DNA from: Methylomicrobium sp.
GTDB lineage: Bacteria > Pseudomonadota > Gammaproteobacteria > Methylococcales > Methylomonadaceae
Assembly (NCBI GenBank): GCA_018333785.1
Contig: JAGXSU010000108.1
Coordinates: forward strand, 79,301-143,300
Reading direction: 5' to 3'
Length of the DNA stretch: 64,000 bases
The notes below the pieces were generated by a model that was given only the letters and a program-made list of their open reading frames with translations, made no database searches and had not been told where the DNA came from. Positions 22,458 through 37,007 of this stretch are shown here, in pieces (position 1 is the first letter of the stretch; every line of letters begins with the position of its first letter). The translations under genes were made by a program, and so were the position numbers.

Positions 22458-23498
22458 CTAAAAAGATTCGGCTCTGCGGATCATATTAAGTGCTTGATCA
22501 TCGGTTTCACAAAGATCCCATTGTGTTTTTAACTGAAGGATTTCCGGTAAAACACTCATGAATGCTTTGAGTAAAAGTGGATCGAAGTGTTGGCCGGCAC
22601 TTTCGTTCATGTAATCCAGGATATTTTCCAGCGGCCAAGCGTCTTTATAAGGCCGGTTCATAGCCAGCGCGTCAAAGACATCGGCAATGGCTACGATGCG
22701 GGCTGATTCAGGAATATTTTCCCGTTCCAAGCCATTAGGATAACCGCTGCCATCCCATTTTTCGTGATGGTTCAGCGCTATTTCTGCTGCCAGTTTGAAA
22801 AGCGGGGCATCGCTTTTGGACAGAATGTCGTAACCGATTTGCGCATGACTTTGCATAATGCGCCATTCGTCTGCATCGAGCTTACCGGGTTTGCGCAAAA
22901 CCTTATCCGGGATGCCGATTTTGCCGGTGTCATGCATCGCCGCCGCCATTTCAAGCAACTCGCATTGTTGTCCGGACCAGCCCAGACTTTTTGCCAGGGC
23001 GCGTGAATAAGCCGCCATACGCCAAATGTGGACGCCGGTGTCGTTGTCGTTGTAATGACCGGCTTCGCCGAGCATGAAGATCGCATCGCGGTGGCTGCGT
23101 TCCAGCTGACTAGAGAGAACCAGCGATAAATGAGTTCTTACCCGTGCGCGAACGATACCGGCAGACACCGGTTTGGTTAAATAATCGACACAGCCGGTCG
23201 CAAAGCCGGCTTCTTCGTTGCCCAGTTCCGAAAGCGAAGTTACAAAAATGACCGGTATGGCTGCCGATGTTGAATTGGCTTTAAGTCTTCGGCACACTTC
23301 ATAGCCATCCATGCCGGGCATTTGAATGTCCAACAAAATCAGGCTGGGGTCATGTTTGCTTACCGCTTCCATAGCTTCTGTGCCATTACGCGCGAACACA
23401 AGCCGATAATCGTCCTTGAGAATTTGGCGTAGCGCAGCAAGATTGGCCGGTTCATCATCGACAACAAGAATCGGTCTATATGGCATGGGGGGTATCAA
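22458..23498 (-). CDS. Response regulator with HD-GYP phosphodiesterase domain
   Basis: REC (LLDIQMPGMDGYEVCRRLK) plus HDTGKIGIPD and HHEKWDGSGYPNGL. Confidence 0.95.
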   Translation of the reverse strand: MIPPMPYRPILVVDDEPANLAALRQILKDDYRLVFARNGTEAMEAVSKHDPSLILLDIQMPGMDGYEVCRRLKANSTSAAIPVIFVTSLSELGNEEAGFATGCVDYLTKPVSAGIVRARVRTHLSLVLSSQLERSHRDAIFMLGEAGHYNDNDTGVHIWRMAAYSRALAKSLGWSGQQCELLEMAAAMHDTGKIGIPDKVLRKPGKLDADEWRIMQSHAQIGYDILSKSDAPLFKLAAEIALNHHEKWDGSGYPNGLERENIPESARIVAIADVFDALAMNRPYKDAWPLENILDYMNESAGQHFDPLLLKAFMSVLPEILQLKTQWDLCETDDQALNMIRRAESF

Positions 23499-23504
23499 TG
23501 AAGG

Positions 23505-26500
23505 TTAACATGGTTGCAATTGCTTAATTAATTCCTGTGTTGAAGTGATAGCGGCCCGAAAATTAAAATCAGCCAGTTGATTTTTGATACGCTTAAAGTC
23601 GGCGTTTGACAATTTTCCTTGTAACTCGGCCAGCAGTGGTTCGGCAAAATCCGGATTATCCTGATTCAAGGCATCAACCAGCTGTTCCAAGTGTTCCCGC
23701 AGTTCGGCACGATCAGCCGGATTTTTGGGATAATGAGCCGGATTTTGGCTGTCATCGATCCCGGTACTTTTATTTTCCCAATGGATTATCGATGCGCACA
23801 CTTGATCGATAGCTTCCTGTAATACCTGCGTTGCTTCAGGGGGCAATTGACCAGCCGCCAGTAAGGCATCAACGTATTGTGCCTGTGCCATCACCACGGG
23901 CAATGACAAATTTCCGGAAACCCCTTTTAACTTGTGCGCCAATGCTTTGGCTGCGGCATGATCGTTTTGGTCCACACATCGCCTGATCTCGCGGCCTGAA
24001 TCGGCATAACGCTCGGCAAATTTGTTCAAATAGGTCAGGAAAACAGACTCACTGCCCCACTGAGTCAGCCCTGTGTCAATATCAATGCCGGGTAAAACTG
24101 AATTTTCCGAGCTAATCGGTATGTCGTGCAATTCGGGCTTAGATTCCTGTGCTTCAGAATAACCACCGGTATGGCGTTGAATTATAGTAATCAGTTGCTC
24201 AACATTAAAGGGTTTGGTCAGGAAATCATTCATACCGGCTTCGTAGGCTGCATCTTTCAGCGATTCGAACGCACCGGCAGTCAATGCGATTACGGGTAAT
24301 TGCTGCAAGCGCTCATCCTGGCGGATCATTTGTGTTGCAGTATAACCGTCCATCACCGGCATTTGTATATCCATCAAAACAATATCCACCGAATCGGGAT
24401 TATTTCTCAACCAGTTAACCGCTTCATCACCGTCATTAGCCGTACTTACAATTGCGCCATCGGCTTCCAGTATAGTGAGAGCTACTTCCCGGTTTATTTC
24501 ACTGTCATCGACAATCAGCACTCGAACTCCCTGGACGCGTAGTTGGTTTTCCGGGGTAACTGTCGATGTTTCAGAAACACAAACCGACTTATCCCGGCTC
24601 AATACGCCGACAACGGAATCCAGGAGCGACGAAGTTATCACCGGCTTGGTAATTATCCTGTCCACAGAGGCTATGCCGGGTTGAGCGAGCAGGGCTTCGT
24701 GTTGATCGGCCGAGACCATCATCAGAATCGGCACGGGTGAGAAATTTTGGCTGAGTTTAATGCGTTGCTGAATGGCTTCCGCCGTAGCCAGGCCATCCTG
24801 GCCGGGCATTTTCCAATCCAGAATGACCACGTCATAAGGATTGCGTTTTCCCCACCGGGCAACAAAACGGGTAAACGCTGTTTCCCCGGAATCCACGACA
24901 TCGGCTTTCCAGCCCAAATTGACGACAGTGTTAGTCAGCGTATCTCTTAACGTCGGACTCGCATCTACCACCAAGACGTCAAGGCCAATCAACGGCGATG
25001 GCATCAGTGACTGGAAGTCCCGCTGAAATGGCAAGACAAACCAGAATTCGCTGCCCTGTCCCTCGACACTGTTGACTTTTAGATCGCCTCCCATTAGCTG
25101 GATCAGATGCTGACATATGGCTAAACCGAGTCCGGTACCGCCAAAGCGGCGACTGATCGAGCTATCGGCCTGAGTGAAGGGTGAAAAGATTTCATGCTGC
25201 TTTTCGGCAGAAATACCAATGCCCGTGTCGCGCACTTCAAAGCGTAAAAAGAGGTTTTGATCATTTTCCGATTCAACCCGGATGCAGAGCTCAACTTCAC
25301 CCTGATCGGTAAATTTGATGGCGTTGCTGACCAGATTAATCAGCACCTGCTGTAAACGCAGGCGGTCGCCGATCAAGCCATCGATGCCTAAAGGGAGTTT
25401 AATGAGTAATTTTATCGCTTTACCGCTGGTAAAACTCGCCATCAATTCTTCGATCTGGTTTACTATTTCTGTCAGCCGGAAAGGCGATGACTCGATTTCA
25501 ATCCGCCCGGCTTCAATTTTAGAAAAATCCAGGATATCGTTGATAATGGTCAGCAAGGATTGACCGGCGTTATGAATCTTTTGCACTAACTGCCGCGTTT
25601 CATCATCCAGGGTACGTTTTTCCAATAAATAACAAAAACCCTGTACAGCATTCATGGGTGTGCGGATTTCGTGACTCATATTGGCCAGAAACGCACTTTT
25701 GACTTGCGACATCCGCTCGGCTTCTTGCTTGGCGGTTTCCAACGCCACTGTCCGTTCTTCTACAAGTTGTTCCAGATGATTGCGGTAGTGAGCCAGTTCA
25801 ATCTCACTTTGTTTACGTTCGGAAATGTCCTGTTTGATAGAAATGTAGTGATGAATCACGCCCTGTTCATCAGATACCGGCGTAATGACTTGTTCTTCGG
25901 TATAAAGGGTGCCGTCCTTGCGGCGATTGATCAGTTCACCTTGCCAGACATGACCGGAAGAGATTGTTTGCCAGAGCGCTTTGAAAAAATCCGGATTTTG
26001 TTTGCCCGAATTGATCAACGGCCCCAGGCGTTGGCCAATGGCTTCGCTGCTGCTATAGCCTGTCAATGAGGTGAATGCCGGGTTGAGCCATTGAACAATG
26101 CCGTGATCGTCTGTGATGATAATGGCATTGGCAGCCGTTTTCAGCGCGCTGCTTTGCAGCAGCAAGGCTTCTTCATTGCGTTTACGCTGGCTTATGTTTC
26201 GGGCTGTGGCGACCCGGTAGATAATTGCATTATTGGTGTCTCGGACACTGACTACCGCGACTTGAACCTCAAAGGACGTACCATTGGCATGGCGGTACAC
26301 CGATTCATATCGGTTTTGCCCTAACTGATCGGCGAGTTGTAAGTATTTAATAATGTCAGCACTGTTTTCAACGGCATATAACGAAGGAACCCACTTCCCG
26401 ACTAAGTCTTTGGGTGAGTCATATCCCAGCATGGCGGCATACGCCGGATTACAGACTACTATGCAATTGCTGACAGGGTCGCTGATAGTAATACCCTGAG

Positions 26501-27698
26501 CGCAATAGTGAAAGGCATCGGCCCAGCGTTGTCGTTCCATTTCCAGGTGTTTTCTTTCGGTAATGTCCTGCACGGTTCCTATAACGCGATAGGATTCGCC
26601 GTTGTGATTGTATTCCAGCCCTCCGTAGCCCAATAACCAGCGATGCTTGCCCCGGCTGTCTACAATCCGGAACTCCAATCCGGCTGGCTTGATAGCCGAT
26701 TGACAGCTGTCCAGCCATTTTTTCATGGTAAAACGGTCATCGGGGTGCAGTAATAGCAGAAATTGATCCACCTTGGGCGAAATGTCTGTTTCCGGTGATA
26801 AGCCAAAAAGCCTGAAGGTTTCATCACTCCAGTCAAATTGCCGGGACTCAATATCGATTACCCAGCTACCGATATGCGCAATCGCTTGCGAATCGGCCAA
26901 TAGCCGCGTTTTTTCAACAAGTCTGTTTTCGATGAGCTTTCGTTCGGTCATGTCGAAATGCGTGCCTATCATGCGTAAGGGTAGGCCATGACTGTTTCGC
27001 TCTACGACCATGCCGCGATCAAGCACCCAGAGATATTCACCCGCATGGTTTTTTACCCGGTGCTCACTTTGATAAAACGGGGTTTCACCGTCAAAATGTT
27101 TTTGGATAGATTTCATCGTTTTTTTGAGGTCGTCCGGATGCACGCGCTTTGACCATTCTTCCAAGCTGTCGGACACTTCCTCTTCACTGAATCCCAGCAT
27201 CGATTTCCAGCGGCTGGAATAAAAGACCTTGCCGCTTCCGATGTTCCAGTCCCAGACACCCTGATTACTACCCTCCAGCGCGAATTGCCAGCGCGCCTCA
27301 CTTTCTTGATTCCTTTTCAGCTGTTTGGCGTTGGCTACTTGTAATGCGATTTGATTTTGCTTCAGTTTTTCAAAGACTAAACTGAACAGAACGCCCATTG
27401 TCGCGAATATAGCAATGGAATAAAGATGGTCAACTTTTTCCAGCAACCAGGATTCGTGATGGGGGATAAAAAAGTAAGTGCCTAAAGCAGAAGCCGCGAT
27501 CGTAGCAATAATGCCACCCCGAATTCCTCCAAGCCATGCACTTAAAAACAAGGCCGGATACATCAGCAACCAGGTCGGAACCGGGATATGGAGCATAAGC
27601 TGCCTCTGCAGCATTGTCGCAATAATAGGAATGATGGCCGCTATTGCCAAGCGAAGGACTTGCTTATCGAGTAACTGCTTGGACATAGTAAGCCTCAT
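23505..27698 (-). CDS. Hybrid sensor histidine kinase (membrane/DUF4118-like N-terminus, multiple PAS, HisKA-HATPase, two REC, HPt)
   Basis: [63 protein letters not shown]. Confidence 0.95.
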   Translation of the reverse strand: MRLTMSKQLLDKQVLRLAIAAIIPIIATMLQRQLMLHIPVPTWLLMYPALFLSAWLGGIRGGIIATIAASALGTYFFIPHHESWLLEKVDHLYSIAIFATMGVLFSLVFEKLKQNQIALQVANAKQLKRNQESEARWQFALEGSNQGVWDWNIGSGKVFYSSRWKSMLGFSEEEVSDSLEEWSKRVHPDDLKKTMKSIQKHFDGETPFYQSEHRVKNHAGEYLWVLDRGMVVERNSHGLPLRMIGTHFDMTERKLIENRLVEKTRLLADSQAIAHIGSWVIDIESRQFDWSDETFRLFGLSPETDISPKVDQFLLLLHPDDRFTMKKWLDSCQSAIKPAGLEFRIVDSRGKHRWLLGYGGLEYNHNGESYRVIGTVQDITERKHLEMERQRWADAFHYCAQGITISDPVSNCIVVCNPAYAAMLGYDSPKDLVGKWVPSLYAVENSADIIKYLQLADQLGQNRYESVYRHANGTSFEVQVAVVSVRDTNNAIIYRVATARNISQRKRNEEALLLQSSALKTAANAIIITDDHGIVQWLNPAFTSLTGYSSSEAIGQRLGPLINSGKQNPDFFKALWQTISSGHVWQGELINRRKDGTLYTEEQVITPVSDEQGVIHHYISIKQDISERKQSEIELAHYRNHLEQLVEERTVALETAKQEAERMSQVKSAFLANMSHEIRTPMNAVQGFCYLLEKRTLDDETRQLVQKIHNAGQSLLTIINDILDFSKIEAGRIEIESSPFRLTEIVNQIEELMASFTSGKAIKLLIKLPLGIDGLIGDRLRLQQVLINLVSNAIKFTDQGEVELCIRVESENDQNLFLRFEVRDTGIGISAEKQHEIFSPFTQADSSISRRFGGTGLGLAICQHLIQLMGGDLKVNSVEGQGSEFWFVLPFQRDFQSLMPSPLIGLDVLVVDASPTLRDTLTNTVVNLGWKADVVDSGETAFTRFVARWGKRNPYDVVILDWKMPGQDGLATAEAIQQRIKLSQNFSPVPILMMVSADQHEALLAQPGIASVDRIITKPVITSSLLDSVVGVLSRDKSVCVSETSTVTPENQLRVQGVRVLIVDDSEINREVALTILEADGAIVSTANDGDEAVNWLRNNPDSVDIVLMDIQMPVMDGYTATQMIRQDERLQQLPVIALTAGAFESLKDAAYEAGMNDFLTKPFNVEQLITIIQRHTGGYSEAQESKPELHDIPISSENSVLPGIDIDTGLTQWGSESVFLTYLNKFAERYADSGREIRRCVDQNDHAAAKALAHKLKGVSGNLSLPVVMAQAQYVDALLAAGQLPPEATQVLQEAIDQVCASIIHWENKSTGIDDSQNPAHYPKNPADRAELREHLEQLVDALNQDNPDFAEPLLAELQGKLSNADFKRIKNQLADFNFRAAITSTQELIKQLQPC

Positions 27699-27969
27699 TC
27701 AAAAACCAGGGGCAAAGCCTTTCAGGCTATGCCAAATGTGTTAATAGGTCTGCATGACACAGTTAGACCGGATCATGCGGATTAGTTTGCGTCTGTTTAA
27801 CAAATAGCAGAATCGTTGGAGCCGGGCATGGCCCGCTCCTACTTCCAAACTGGCAAGTAGTTACAAAGATAGTTTGATTTGAGTTTTTATTACAGTCAAA
27901 GAGTGGGGTTAAACGCGAATTAGTCGATTGCGCTGAGGCGAGCCTTGTAAAAGTAGATGTGTTTGCACT

Positions 27970-28060
27970 GTTCGCATGAAGCGTCATCCCTGCCGGAAAG
28001 ACGGCGACTATTAATGCAAACACAGTTCCCTAACACGTCTGGACACCCCTATAAAATCTG
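27970..28060 (-). repeat. Modular dispersed repeat copy B (reverse orientation)
   Basis: Reverse complement TATAGGGGTGTCCAGACGTGTTAGGGAACTGTGTTTGCATTAATAGTCGCCGTCTTTCCGGCAGGGATGACG. Confidence 0.8.
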
Positions 28061-28210
28061 ATAAACCTTAGAGGTGTGATAAATGCGTTGAATTTTTTAG
28101 CGTCAAAACAACATTGCTTTATCTGTTAGGGTGTTGCAATTGGTCACTATGTACTAAGCTTTGTTTTCAATAAAACCGTTCAGCGCCAGCATTAACCTGG
28201 AAGGATATCT

Positions 28211-29110
28211 ATGACAGACCAAAAGCCAATGATACTGGTTGTTGACGATGAAGAAATTTGTCTTGCCCAGATAAGTATTTATTTGAAGGAGCTGGATTAT
28301 AAAATTGTTACGGCAACTAACGGGCAGGACGCTCTGGATCTTTTGAAAGCAAGTCCATATGATTATGGCCTGGTCATTTTGGATAAATTCATGGAGGGAA
28401 TGAACGGTATTGAAGTATTAACGGAAATCAAAGACGATCCCGACTTACGGATTTTACCGGTGATTATGCAAACGGCGGATACAGCGCCGGAGAAAATATT
28501 GGAAGGCATTCGCGCGGGCGCTTATTACTACTTGACCAAGCCGTTTTCAGCCGAGAAATTGCTTTCCGTCGTCGACAATGCCTTGAGTCTTTACCGGGAC
28601 ACACGGCTTGCGCGAGAGCAGTTGACGCATCTTAAAGAGAGTTTAAACCGGGTCGATGAACTATCGCTCAGTTTTCGCAGCCGACATGAAGCGCGCGAGA
28701 TGACGGCTTTGCTGTCCTGTGCCGGTAACCTGAATATGGCTCAGGAAATGGGTTTGATGGAATTGCTGTTGAACGCCGTTGAACACGGCAATCTTGCCAT
28801 CACCTATGATGAAAAATCGCAATTGATCAGAGACAACCAATTGGAGGCAGAGATCAACCGGCGTCTTGATCTTCCCGAATATGCGGACAAAATCGTAACC
28901 GTCAAATTCAAGCGTAACTGCAAAAATTTAACCTTCATCATTGCCGACCAAGGCTCAGGTTTTAATTGGGAGCCTTATCTGGATATGCAACTTGACCGCA
29001 TTAATGACAATCACGGACGCGGTATCGCGATGGCTAAAAACATGTCGTTTAATGAATTGCAATATCAAGGTGACGGCAATGTTGTTCATGCTACTATCGT
29101 GATCCATTAA
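28211..29110 (+). CDS. Response regulator with C-terminal HATPase (RsbW-like) domain
   Basis: REC at N-terminus; C-terminus MGLMELLLNAVEHGNL...DQGSGFNWE...GRGIAMAKNM. Confidence 0.9.
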   Translation: MTDQKPMILVVDDEEICLAQISIYLKELDYKIVTATNGQDALDLLKASPYDYGLVILDKFMEGMNGIEVLTEIKDDPDLRILPVIMQTADTAPEKILEGIRAGAYYYLTKPFSAEKLLSVVDNALSLYRDTRLAREQLTHLKESLNRVDELSLSFRSRHEAREMTALLSCAGNLNMAQEMGLMELLLNAVEHGNLAITYDEKSQLIRDNQLEAEINRRLDLPEYADKIVTVKFKRNCKNLTFIIADQGSGFNWEPYLDMQLDRINDNHGRGIAMAKNMSFNELQYQGDGNVVHATIVIH

Positions 29111-29252
29111 TTACAGGCTTTGCCGGTTGTTTTTTATCCTGAGAGGGACGGTTTCCGACGTCTCTTCTTTTTCAATACGTCTATTCAGTGGTCGGCTTAT
29201 GTTGGCTTCTATAATCATTTCATGACAGAACCAAAGCTGTCACTGAGCGAAA

Positions 29253-32449
<3,197 letters not shown>

Positions 32450-32453
<4 letters not shown>

Positions 32454-33780
32454 GGCGGTTTCGCGCCAGCAAACCGCCAAGGCCGAAGTATCACCTTATC
32501 GAAAAAATAAACCAGCTCCGAAATAAAACCCTCGCCTGGAAAAGTTCGTGCGAGGCTTGGTTATGTGGCTTCGATTTGGTGGATTGCCTGACGGCGAATC
32601 CACCCTACGGCTTCACATTTTTCATCGTTATCCAGAAAGTAGGGCGGTTTCGCGCCAGCAAACCGCCACGGCCGAAGTATCACCTTGCCGGAAAAATAAA
32701 CCAGCCCCGAAATAAAACCCTCGCCTGGAAAAGTCCGGGAGAGGCTTGATTATGTGGCTTCGATTTGGTGGATTGCCTGACGGCGAATCCACCCTACGGC
32801 TTCACATTTTCCATCGTTATCCAGAAGGTAGGGCGGTTTCGCGCCAGCAAACCGCCATGACCGAAGTATCACCTAATCGGAAACAGAGGGTAAATCACTA
32901 ACGTCGCCACACCAATTTTCAGGCAGAACACCGTCGTGAACAAAACGGTGAAAAGTCGAATGAGGCCAATCCTGAACCCGTTCGACAAGGCCGTGCTTCA
33001 CAGGGTTTACATGGATATAATCAATATGTTGTCGATAATCAAGTTCCGTGAGAAGCATATGTTCCCAATAGCGCCGTTGCCAGATGCCTCGTTCCGAACG
33101 CCTACGACGGGTTGCGGATAATCGTTCGGTGCGAGGCAGTCCTTTGGAAAACAGCAATTTGATCAAACGCCAGCGCACAGGATAATCGGCGGTATCTGGA
33201 GGCAAAGTCCAAATGCAATGCAGATGATCGGGCAACACTACGCAAGCATCGATATGGAATGGATATAAACGCTGCACCCTTCGTACCGAGTCGCGCAGTA
33301 AATCGATATGATCTGTCAGCAACGTCCGTTGCCGTTCCAGCAGATTAACGGTAAAAAAATAACAGCCGCCAGCCACAAAGTTTCGCCGGTAATTGGGCAT
33401 AATCATTCCACCCCAAATAAAGCAAGCATAGCAAAGGTAGGGCGGTTTCGCGCCAGCAAACCGCCACGGCCGAAGTACCACCTAATCGGAAAAATAAACC
33501 CTCGCCTGGAAAAGTCCGGGTGAGGCTTGGTTATGTCGCTTCGATTTTGGTGGATTGCCTGTCGGCGAATCCACCCTACGGCTTCACATTTTCTCAATTT
33601 AATCAGGAAGGTAGGGCGGTTTCGCGCCAGCAAACCGCCATGGCCGAAGTATCACCTGACCGGAAAAAAATAAACCCGCCTCAAAATAAAAAACCCTCGC
33701 CAGGAAAAGTCCAGCCGAGGCTTGGTTATGTCGCTTCTATTTGTTGGATTGCCTGACGGCGAATCCAACCGACGGATTCT
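32450..33780 (+). repeat. REP-like tandem array A (units start 32450, 32639, 32828, 33437, 33611), interrupted by RAYT
   Basis: ~175-190 bp units: GTAGGGCGGTTTCGCGCCAGCAAACCGCC / CCCTCGCCTGGAAAAGTCCGGG(C)GAGG / GGTGGATTGCCTGACGGCGAATCCACC. Confidence 0.95.
32873..33400 (-). mobile_element. REP-associated tyrosine transposase (RAYT, Y1/HUH family)
   Basis: MPNYRRNFVAGGCYFFTVNLLERQ..., HUH motif DHLHCIW, YRQHIDYIHVNPVKHGL; embedded in its own putative REP array. Confidence 0.93.
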
Positions 33781-34005
33781 GAAAAAATTAAAAAACCTGA
33801 AACCGATGTAATCAGATTATGAGAAACATTACTCAATAAAAGGTATTGAGCTATAAGCCACGGACCAAACTGCCATTCAGTTCTCAATTTAAGACGGATG
33901 AGGAGGCTAATCTTTGACCCGGTCATTGGACAGGTCTGAGGCCTTCTTTCACAGGTGTTAAAAAGCGCCGTGAATCCATCATCGATCTTTGTTGAGGTAG
34001 TCGTC

Positions 34006-35964
34006 ATGCGTCATTTTAAACAATCAACCCGAATATCCACACTTGCCGCGATCATGCTCGGCTTTTTGTGTCTCTCCCTTTTTCAAACGGCCTGGGCGAT
34101 CGGTTCAGAGGAAGTCAGCGGCGAACTGGACGTCATCATCAAGGAAGATTTTGATCACAATCATTTTGAAAACGATTATTTTCTGCGCGATGAAAACGGT
34201 CAGGATTGGTATCAGCTTCAATTTGAACGCACCCCGCCGGGTCATCTGCGCAGCGGCCAGAGGATAAGAGTAAAAGGTCAGCAAAATGGCCGTAAATTCC
34301 GAGTCGAAAGCCTGGAGGAAGACAGTGCCGGCAAATCCAGGGGCAACCCCAATGAAATTTACGAAGAAGGTGAAATGGCCAGCGCCCAAGTTCTGGATGA
34401 GCGTAAAGCTGTGGTGCTGATGGTTAATTTGACCAATGCCTCAGCGGCTTATACGAAGGACCAGATCATAGGACATATGTACACCAATTCCCGCTCGGTA
34501 GACGGTCTTTATCGCGAAGCGTCATTAGGTCAGTTAGGGTTTAATCCGGATGCCGATGGCGACAGCAAACCCGATGTGTTCGGGCCTTTTGCGATTAATT
34601 ACGATAATTCAACCTGCGGTTATTACGATTGGGCCGCTGCTGCCGAAGCCGCCGCTCAAGCATCCGGAATTGATTTGAGTCAATACCGCCATCGGGTCTT
34701 CGTATTGCCAAACAATCTTCCTTCCTGTTCTTGGGCCGGCATTGCCAACGTGGGCTGCGGAACCTTTTGCCGTGCCTGGATTGCCGGATCGACCGGCATG
34801 ATTTTCACCCATGAATTAGGCCATAACCTTAACCTTGCTCATGCGGGTACCGATCCTGAAAACGATGGCACGATCAACAGCGTTTATGGTGATTATTCCG
34901 ATCCCATGGGCACTTCCAGCAGCAGTTGGTATCTGTTTAATGCCGGGCACATTGATCAGATGGGCTGGTATTCGAATATCCCAGGTGCCGTTTCGACCGT
35001 GACTGCTGAAGGCAATTTTACGCTGGCTGCTATTGGCGCCGATCCTTATAGCGTGGGTAATACGCCTTTTATTTTAAAAATAGCCAAACCGGATACCGGC
35101 GATTTGTATTATCTCTCTTATCGTCAGCCAATCGGCAACTACAATCAACTCTCAACGACGTATACCAAAGGCATAAATATACACCGCTATAAAGGCGCCG
35201 GTTATGCAGCAACGACTCATATCAAAACCTTGATCAATGGCGAAACTTTTACCGACAGTAGCAACGGAATATCTGTAACCCAATTGTCACAAGGCAACGG
35301 TTATGCCTCATTGCAAGTCAGTTTCGGCTGCGCCACTGGCACTCCGGTGGTATCCGCCTCACCGTCAACACTGGCTTTACGCCCAGGAGAAGCGGCTAAT
35401 TTTTCAGTCAGTGTCAGTAACAAAGACATCGCCGGTTGTGGGAATACCACCTTTTCACTGGAAGCCGGTAGCAATGGCATCAGCGGAGTTTTTACCACGT
35501 CAAATTTTACTCTGTTGCCCGGACAAACCGGCAGTAGTTCGCTAAAGGCTAGCAGCGCAATGGCTGACGGCAGCTACACCCTGTCTATTTTGGCAAAAGA
35601 CCTGGACGGCCGGGCACCGCATCATGCAACCCACGGTCAAGGCGCCGTGACATTGATTATCGACAGCCAGTCGCCCAGCATTCCTTCTGCCCTAAAAGGT
35701 TCTATCAACAGGCAAGGTCATATCGTTTTGTCCTGGCTGGCCTCTAGCGATGCGCAGTCCGGTGTGTCTGATTATCTGATTTACAGAAATAACATTGCGA
35801 TTGGCAATGCCAGCAATACGGGCTATACGGATACGACCGTCTCAGCCGGTACGGCCTACACTTATACCGTAGCTGCGAAGGATCAAGCGGGCAATGTTTC
35901 GCTAGCTTCGAGTCCGGTGTCGATCTCTACAGCCACCAGCAGTAAGGCCGTGGGCAAGAAGTAA
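34006..35964 (+). CDS. Secreted M11/M6-like metalloprotease with fibronectin type III-like C-terminus
   Basis: Signal peptide; HELGHNLNLAHAG zinc site plus GDYSDPMG Met-turn; C-terminal VLSWLASSDAQSGVSDYLIYRN...YTYTVAAKDQAGNVS. Confidence 0.9.
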   Translation: MRHFKQSTRISTLAAIMLGFLCLSLFQTAWAIGSEEVSGELDVIIKEDFDHNHFENDYFLRDENGQDWYQLQFERTPPGHLRSGQRIRVKGQQNGRKFRVESLEEDSAGKSRGNPNEIYEEGEMASAQVLDERKAVVLMVNLTNASAAYTKDQIIGHMYTNSRSVDGLYREASLGQLGFNPDADGDSKPDVFGPFAINYDNSTCGYYDWAAAAEAAAQASGIDLSQYRHRVFVLPNNLPSCSWAGIANVGCGTFCRAWIAGSTGMIFTHELGHNLNLAHAGTDPENDGTINSVYGDYSDPMGTSSSSWYLFNAGHIDQMGWYSNIPGAVSTVTAEGNFTLAAIGADPYSVGNTPFILKIAKPDTGDLYYLSYRQPIGNYNQLSTTYTKGINIHRYKGAGYAATTHIKTLINGETFTDSSNGISVTQLSQGNGYASLQVSFGCATGTPVVSASPSTLALRPGEAANFSVSVSNKDIAGCGNTTFSLEAGSNGISGVFTTSNFTLLPGQTGSSSLKASSAMADGSYTLSILAKDLDGRAPHHATHGQGAVTLIIDSQSPSIPSALKGSINRQGHIVLSWLASSDAQSGVSDYLIYRNNIAIGNASNTGYTDTTVSAGTAYTYTVAAKDQAGNVSLASSPVSISTATSSKAVGKK

Positions 35965-35987
35965 ATGTATTATTGCAACTGCTGAAG

Positions 35988-37005
35988 GTAGGGCGGTTTC
36001 GCGCCAGCAAACCGCCATGGCCGAAGTGTCACCCGATCGGTCAACACAAATTCCGCTTCACAAATAAAAAAACCTCGATCGGAAAAGTCCGGACGAGGGG
36101 TAGTTATGTCGCTTCGATTTGGTGGATTGCCTGACAGCGAATCCACCCTACGGCTTCACATTTTCTTAATGTAATCCGGAAGGTAGGGCGGTTTCGCGTC
36201 AGCAAACCGCCATGGCCGAAGTATCACCTAATCGGTAAAATAACCCCGCCTCAAAATAACTAACCCTCGCCTGGAAAAGTCCAGCCGAGGGTTAGTTATT
36301 TGGCTTCGATTTGGTGGATTGCCTGACGGCGAATCCACCCTACGGCTTCACATTTTTCATTGTTATCCGGAAGGTAGGGCGGTTTCGCGCCAGCAAACCG
36401 CCAAGGCCGAAGTATCACCCGATCGGTCAACACAAATTCCGCTTCACAAATAAAAAAACCTCGATCGGAAAAGTCCGGGCGAGGGTTAGTTATGTCGCTT
36501 CGATTTGGTGGATTGCCTGACGGCGAATCCACCCTACGGCTTCACATTTTCTCAATGTAATCCGGAAGGTAGGGCGGTTTCGCGCCAGCAAACCGCCATG
36601 GCCGAAGTATCACCTTACCGGGAAAATAAACCCACCTCAAAATAAAAATCCTCGCCAGAAAAGTCCAGCCGAGGGATGGTTATGTCGCTTCGATTTGGTG
36701 GATTGCCTGACGGCGAATCCACCCTACGGCTTCACATTTTTCATTGTTATCCGGAAGGTAGGGCGGTTTCGCGCCAGCAAACCGCCATGGCCGAAGTATC
36801 ACCTTATCGGAAAATCAATCAGTCGGAAAATAAAAAACCCTCGCCTGGAAAAGTCCGGGAGAGGGTTAGTTATCAGGCTTCGATTTGGTGGATTGCCTAT
36901 CGGCGAATCCACCCTACAGCTCTCGACCGGATAAGTCCGGGCGAGGGTTGGTTTGCTTGGCTCCGATTTTGGCGGATTGCTGTCGCGAATCCGCCTTACG
37001 GGTTA
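35988..37005 (+). repeat. REP-like tandem array B (units start 35988, 36183, 36374, 36569, 36758, plus terminal partial)
   Basis: Same three-hairpin unit as array A, period 189-195 bp. Confidence 0.95.
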
Positions 37006-37007
37006 GG

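Noticed and set aside
33955-34005. Upstream start of the metalloprotease (MLKSAVNPSSIFVEVVV...)
   Set aside because: The internal MRHFKQSTRISTLAAIMLGFLCLSLFQTAWA gives a proper signal peptide.
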